From positions 1-64,000 of the forward strand of contig DAZV01000029.1 in the NCBI GenBank assembly GCA_002083825.1: a stretch of DNA of 64,000 nt, in the 5' to 3' direction. The notes under the pieces are model-generated. The model did not search any database, was not told where the DNA came from, and was given only the letters and a program-made list of their open reading frames with translations. The position numbers were made by a program, and so were the translations under genes. Below, piece after piece: positions 62,525-64,000 of this stretch. The first letter of the stretch is position 1. Each line of letters opens with the position of its first letter. The DNA comes from Candidatus Sericytochromatia bacterium S15B-MN24 CBMW_12. GTDB lineage: Bacteria > Cyanobacteriota > Sericytochromatia > S15B-MN24 > UBA4093.

Positions 62525-63150
62525 ACGAACGAATACCGCCCGACGGGGACGCGTTGGTGAAGATTCTCGGTTCCTATCGGATTCCGCCGAGCATTCCCCA
62601 GCCCATGGTGCCGCTGGGGATCTTCCAGCATGAGATCAGTGCGAGCTTGGAGGAGAGCCGGCGGACCTTCGAGCCATTCTCGGTGCTGCTGCTGAGCGTG
62701 GATAACCTCGACTTCGGCGTGGGCTCGGATCAGAGCGAAAACCTGTTGCGCCAGCTCGGTCTTCACGTCATGTCGAGCCTCCGGGCGAAGCACGCTCCGG
62801 CTTATCCCAGCCGCAAGCTTGACGTGATCTCGTGGTGGGACCACTACTTCATCGCCATCTGCCATAATACCGACCCCTTGAGCGCTCTTTACCCGATCAA
62901 CCGGGTCGTAGCCAAGCTCGAGGACATCTTGCCGTCTCTGATCGGCGAGAGCGACGTGAAAGTCCGGGCGGTTTACTGGTCTTGGAGCTCGCGCAATTGC
63001 CACACCTCCGAGCTGGGCTTACTGAGAATGCTCTATGATCAGCTCGAGACGATCACCGATGCGAGCGTGGAGAGCGTTCGGGAGCCCCTCAACGGCGCCG
63101 AGGCGAAACTCCTGACGATCCTCCAGAAGCACCTGCAGCCCGGCATCTAG
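62521..63150 (+). CDS. Degenerate GGDEF-like protein
   Basis: A 209-residue cytosolic protein, coupled to the phosphotransferase gene by ATGA. The fold seems a GGDEF domain: FSVLLLSVDNLDFGVGSDQ aligns with the substrate Asp segment, then ENLLRQLGLHVMSSL. Where diguanylate cyclases read GGDEF this has WWDHY (ISWWDHYFIAICH). It is unlikely to make cyclic di-GMP; it may bind a nucleotide or partner and tune the phosphotransferase. Homology is inferred from pattern and should be tested. Confidence 0.55.
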   Translation: MNERIPPDGDALVKILGSYRIPPSIPQPMVPLGIFQHEISASLEESRRTFEPFSVLLLSVDNLDFGVGSDQSENLLRQLGLHVMSSLRAKHAPAYPSRKLDVISWWDHYFIAICHNTDPLSALYPINRVVAKLEDILPSLIGESDVKVRAVYWSWSSRNCHTSELGLLRMLYDQLETITDASVESVREPLNGAEAKLLTILQKHLQPGI

Positions 63151-64000
63151 CGCCCACCCTCCTCGTCGCCGCTCCATTCGCCCAGGACCCGAAACACCTC
63201 GGGGATGCTCGTGAATCCCTGCATGACCTTCCGCTTGGCATCGTCTTGCAACCGGGTGATGCCCACTCCGGCTTGGGCCTCCAGGGCCGCCGGCGAGACA
63301 TGCGGGTTCGCGAGCAGCTCAGCGACGGCAGGAGTGATGGGCAGTAGCTCGAAGATGCCCATCTGGCCATGATAGCCGGTATGCATGCACTCCACGCAGC
63401 CCAGTCCGCGCGCCAGGAACAACGGCGCCCCGTGAGGCGCCCCCAGGAAGGCCCGCTCGCTCGCGCTTGCGGCGTACTCGATCAGGCACTTGGAGCAATT
63501 TCGCCGGAGCAACTGTTGCCCCACGATCCCCCGCAAGCTGGCTGAGAGCAAGGGCAAAGGCAAGCCGATGCTCAGCAACTGCGCCAGCGCCACTCCCGTG
63601 CTGGACGCCGGGAGCGTCGTCATGATCAAGACGCCCTTGAGACTCGCCTTGATGGCCGCCTCGAGCTGGGAAGGCGTAGCCACCTCGTCGATGATGAGAA
63701 TGTCGGGACTTTGCTCCAGCGCTTGCCCGAGGCAAACCTCGAGGGTGAGGCCTTGCCGGGGATTGAGCGCGATCTGCGTGACCCCCGCGATCGGCGTGGC
63801 TATCGAGGACTCGATGGAGAGAATATGGTTGCTCAGCTTGTCCATGTAACCGATGCTCGCCTGCAATAGCGAGTGCTTTCCCGATCCCCTCGGCCCCGTC
63901 AAGACGATCAGGCCCCCGCGCCCTCTCAGCATCCGCTTGTAGCTCAGCAGATCCTCGGGATCCATGCCCAGGCCCGATAGCGACTGGAGCGGCGTGTTCG
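63147..64000 (-). CDS. GspE/PilB-type ATPase, divergent (partial)
   Basis: C-terminal part of a type II secretion/type IV pilus ATPase; the frame runs off the window. It has GLIVLTGPRGSGKHS with His after the Walker Lys instead of Thr/Ser, the Walker B strand SPDILIIDEVATPSQLEAAIKAS in place of VGEIRD, and LRRNCSKCLIEY plus GLGCVECMHTGYHGQMGIFELL, the Cys4 zinc site of this family. The changes suggest a paralog with altered ATPase activity. It overlaps the convergent gene by 4 nt at their stops. Confidence 0.87.
   Translation of the reverse strand, partial: NTPLQSLSGLGMDPEDLLSYKRMLRGRGGLIVLTGPRGSGKHSLLQASIGYMDKLSNHILSIESSIATPIAGVTQIALNPRQGLTLEVCLGQALEQSPDILIIDEVATPSQLEAAIKASLKGVLIMTTLPASSTGVALAQLLSIGLPLPLLSASLRGIVGQQLLRRNCSKCLIEYAASASERAFLGAPHGAPLFLARGLGCVECMHTGYHGQMGIFELLPITPAVAELLANPHVSPAALEAQAGVGITRLQDDAKRKVMQGFTSIPEVFRVLGEWSGDEEGGR

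Noticed and set aside
1-64000. tRNA, rRNA, CRISPR or transposase genes
   Set aside because: I looked for CCA-ended cloverleaf gaps, repeat-spacer patterns and DDE or HUH motifs and saw none; short or divergent ones could escape reading by eye.

Overview
The window is GC-rich chromosomal DNA, densely coding on both strands. It comes from a bacterium with an outer membrane. The diderm evidence is several lipobox lipoproteins, a Wza-like export protein, a Wzz-like chain-length protein and an O-antigen-ligase-like protein. Zinc-type S14, zinc-type S4, zinc-lid adenylate kinase, Mini-RNase III beside cysS and frequent TTG/GTG starts point to the Terrabacteria side. A non-photosynthetic relative of Cyanobacteria (Sericytochromatia/Melainabacteria-like) fits this mix, but that is inference and no photosynthesis or rRNA marker is present to test it. 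I saw no tRNA, rRNA, CRISPR array, transposase or prophage.

Bases 1-17343 hold the end of tuf and then one continuous translation supercluster: the S10, spc and alpha operons with secY, adk, map, infA, rpoA and truA, ending in rplM-rpsI and a strong terminator. Genes mostly abut or overlap. The five spacers longer than about 70 nt each carry a hairpin.

Bases 17.3-34.8 kb are mixed housekeeping and accessory genes: a class V aminotransferase with serA, a membrane PAS histidine kinase whose frame runs antisense through a secreted LPP20-like gene, RidA with a PfkB kinase, a transglutaminase-like protein, a small helical protein with its own promoter and terminator, a repeat-rich spacer, a cytosolic kinase-like protein lacking the phospho-accepting His, two LysM proteins (one with a SleB-type domain), a Bcp-NifU fusion, a TRIC-like channel and an SDR.

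Bases 34.8-51.6 kb mix glycosyltransferases, the cysS-mrnC-rlmB operon, a nucleotide-sugar dehydrogenase and a family of secreted lipoproteins. Two are close beta-propeller paralogs. Two others share a new-looking ~330-residue domain. Their promoter-leader regions and terminators are duplicated too, and the pattern implies that one cassette lost a gene.

Bases 51.6-63.2 kb are an exopolysaccharide/O-antigen locus: a minus-strand operon (flippase, GH-like protein, 49-residue protein, glycosyltransferase) diverging from a plus-strand operon (Wzz-like protein with a degraded kinase site, Wzy/ligase, Wza-like protein, secreted protein, WbaP-type phosphotransferase, GGDEF-like remnant). A truncated glycosyltransferase lies between them. 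The window ends inside a divergent GspE/PilB-type ATPase.
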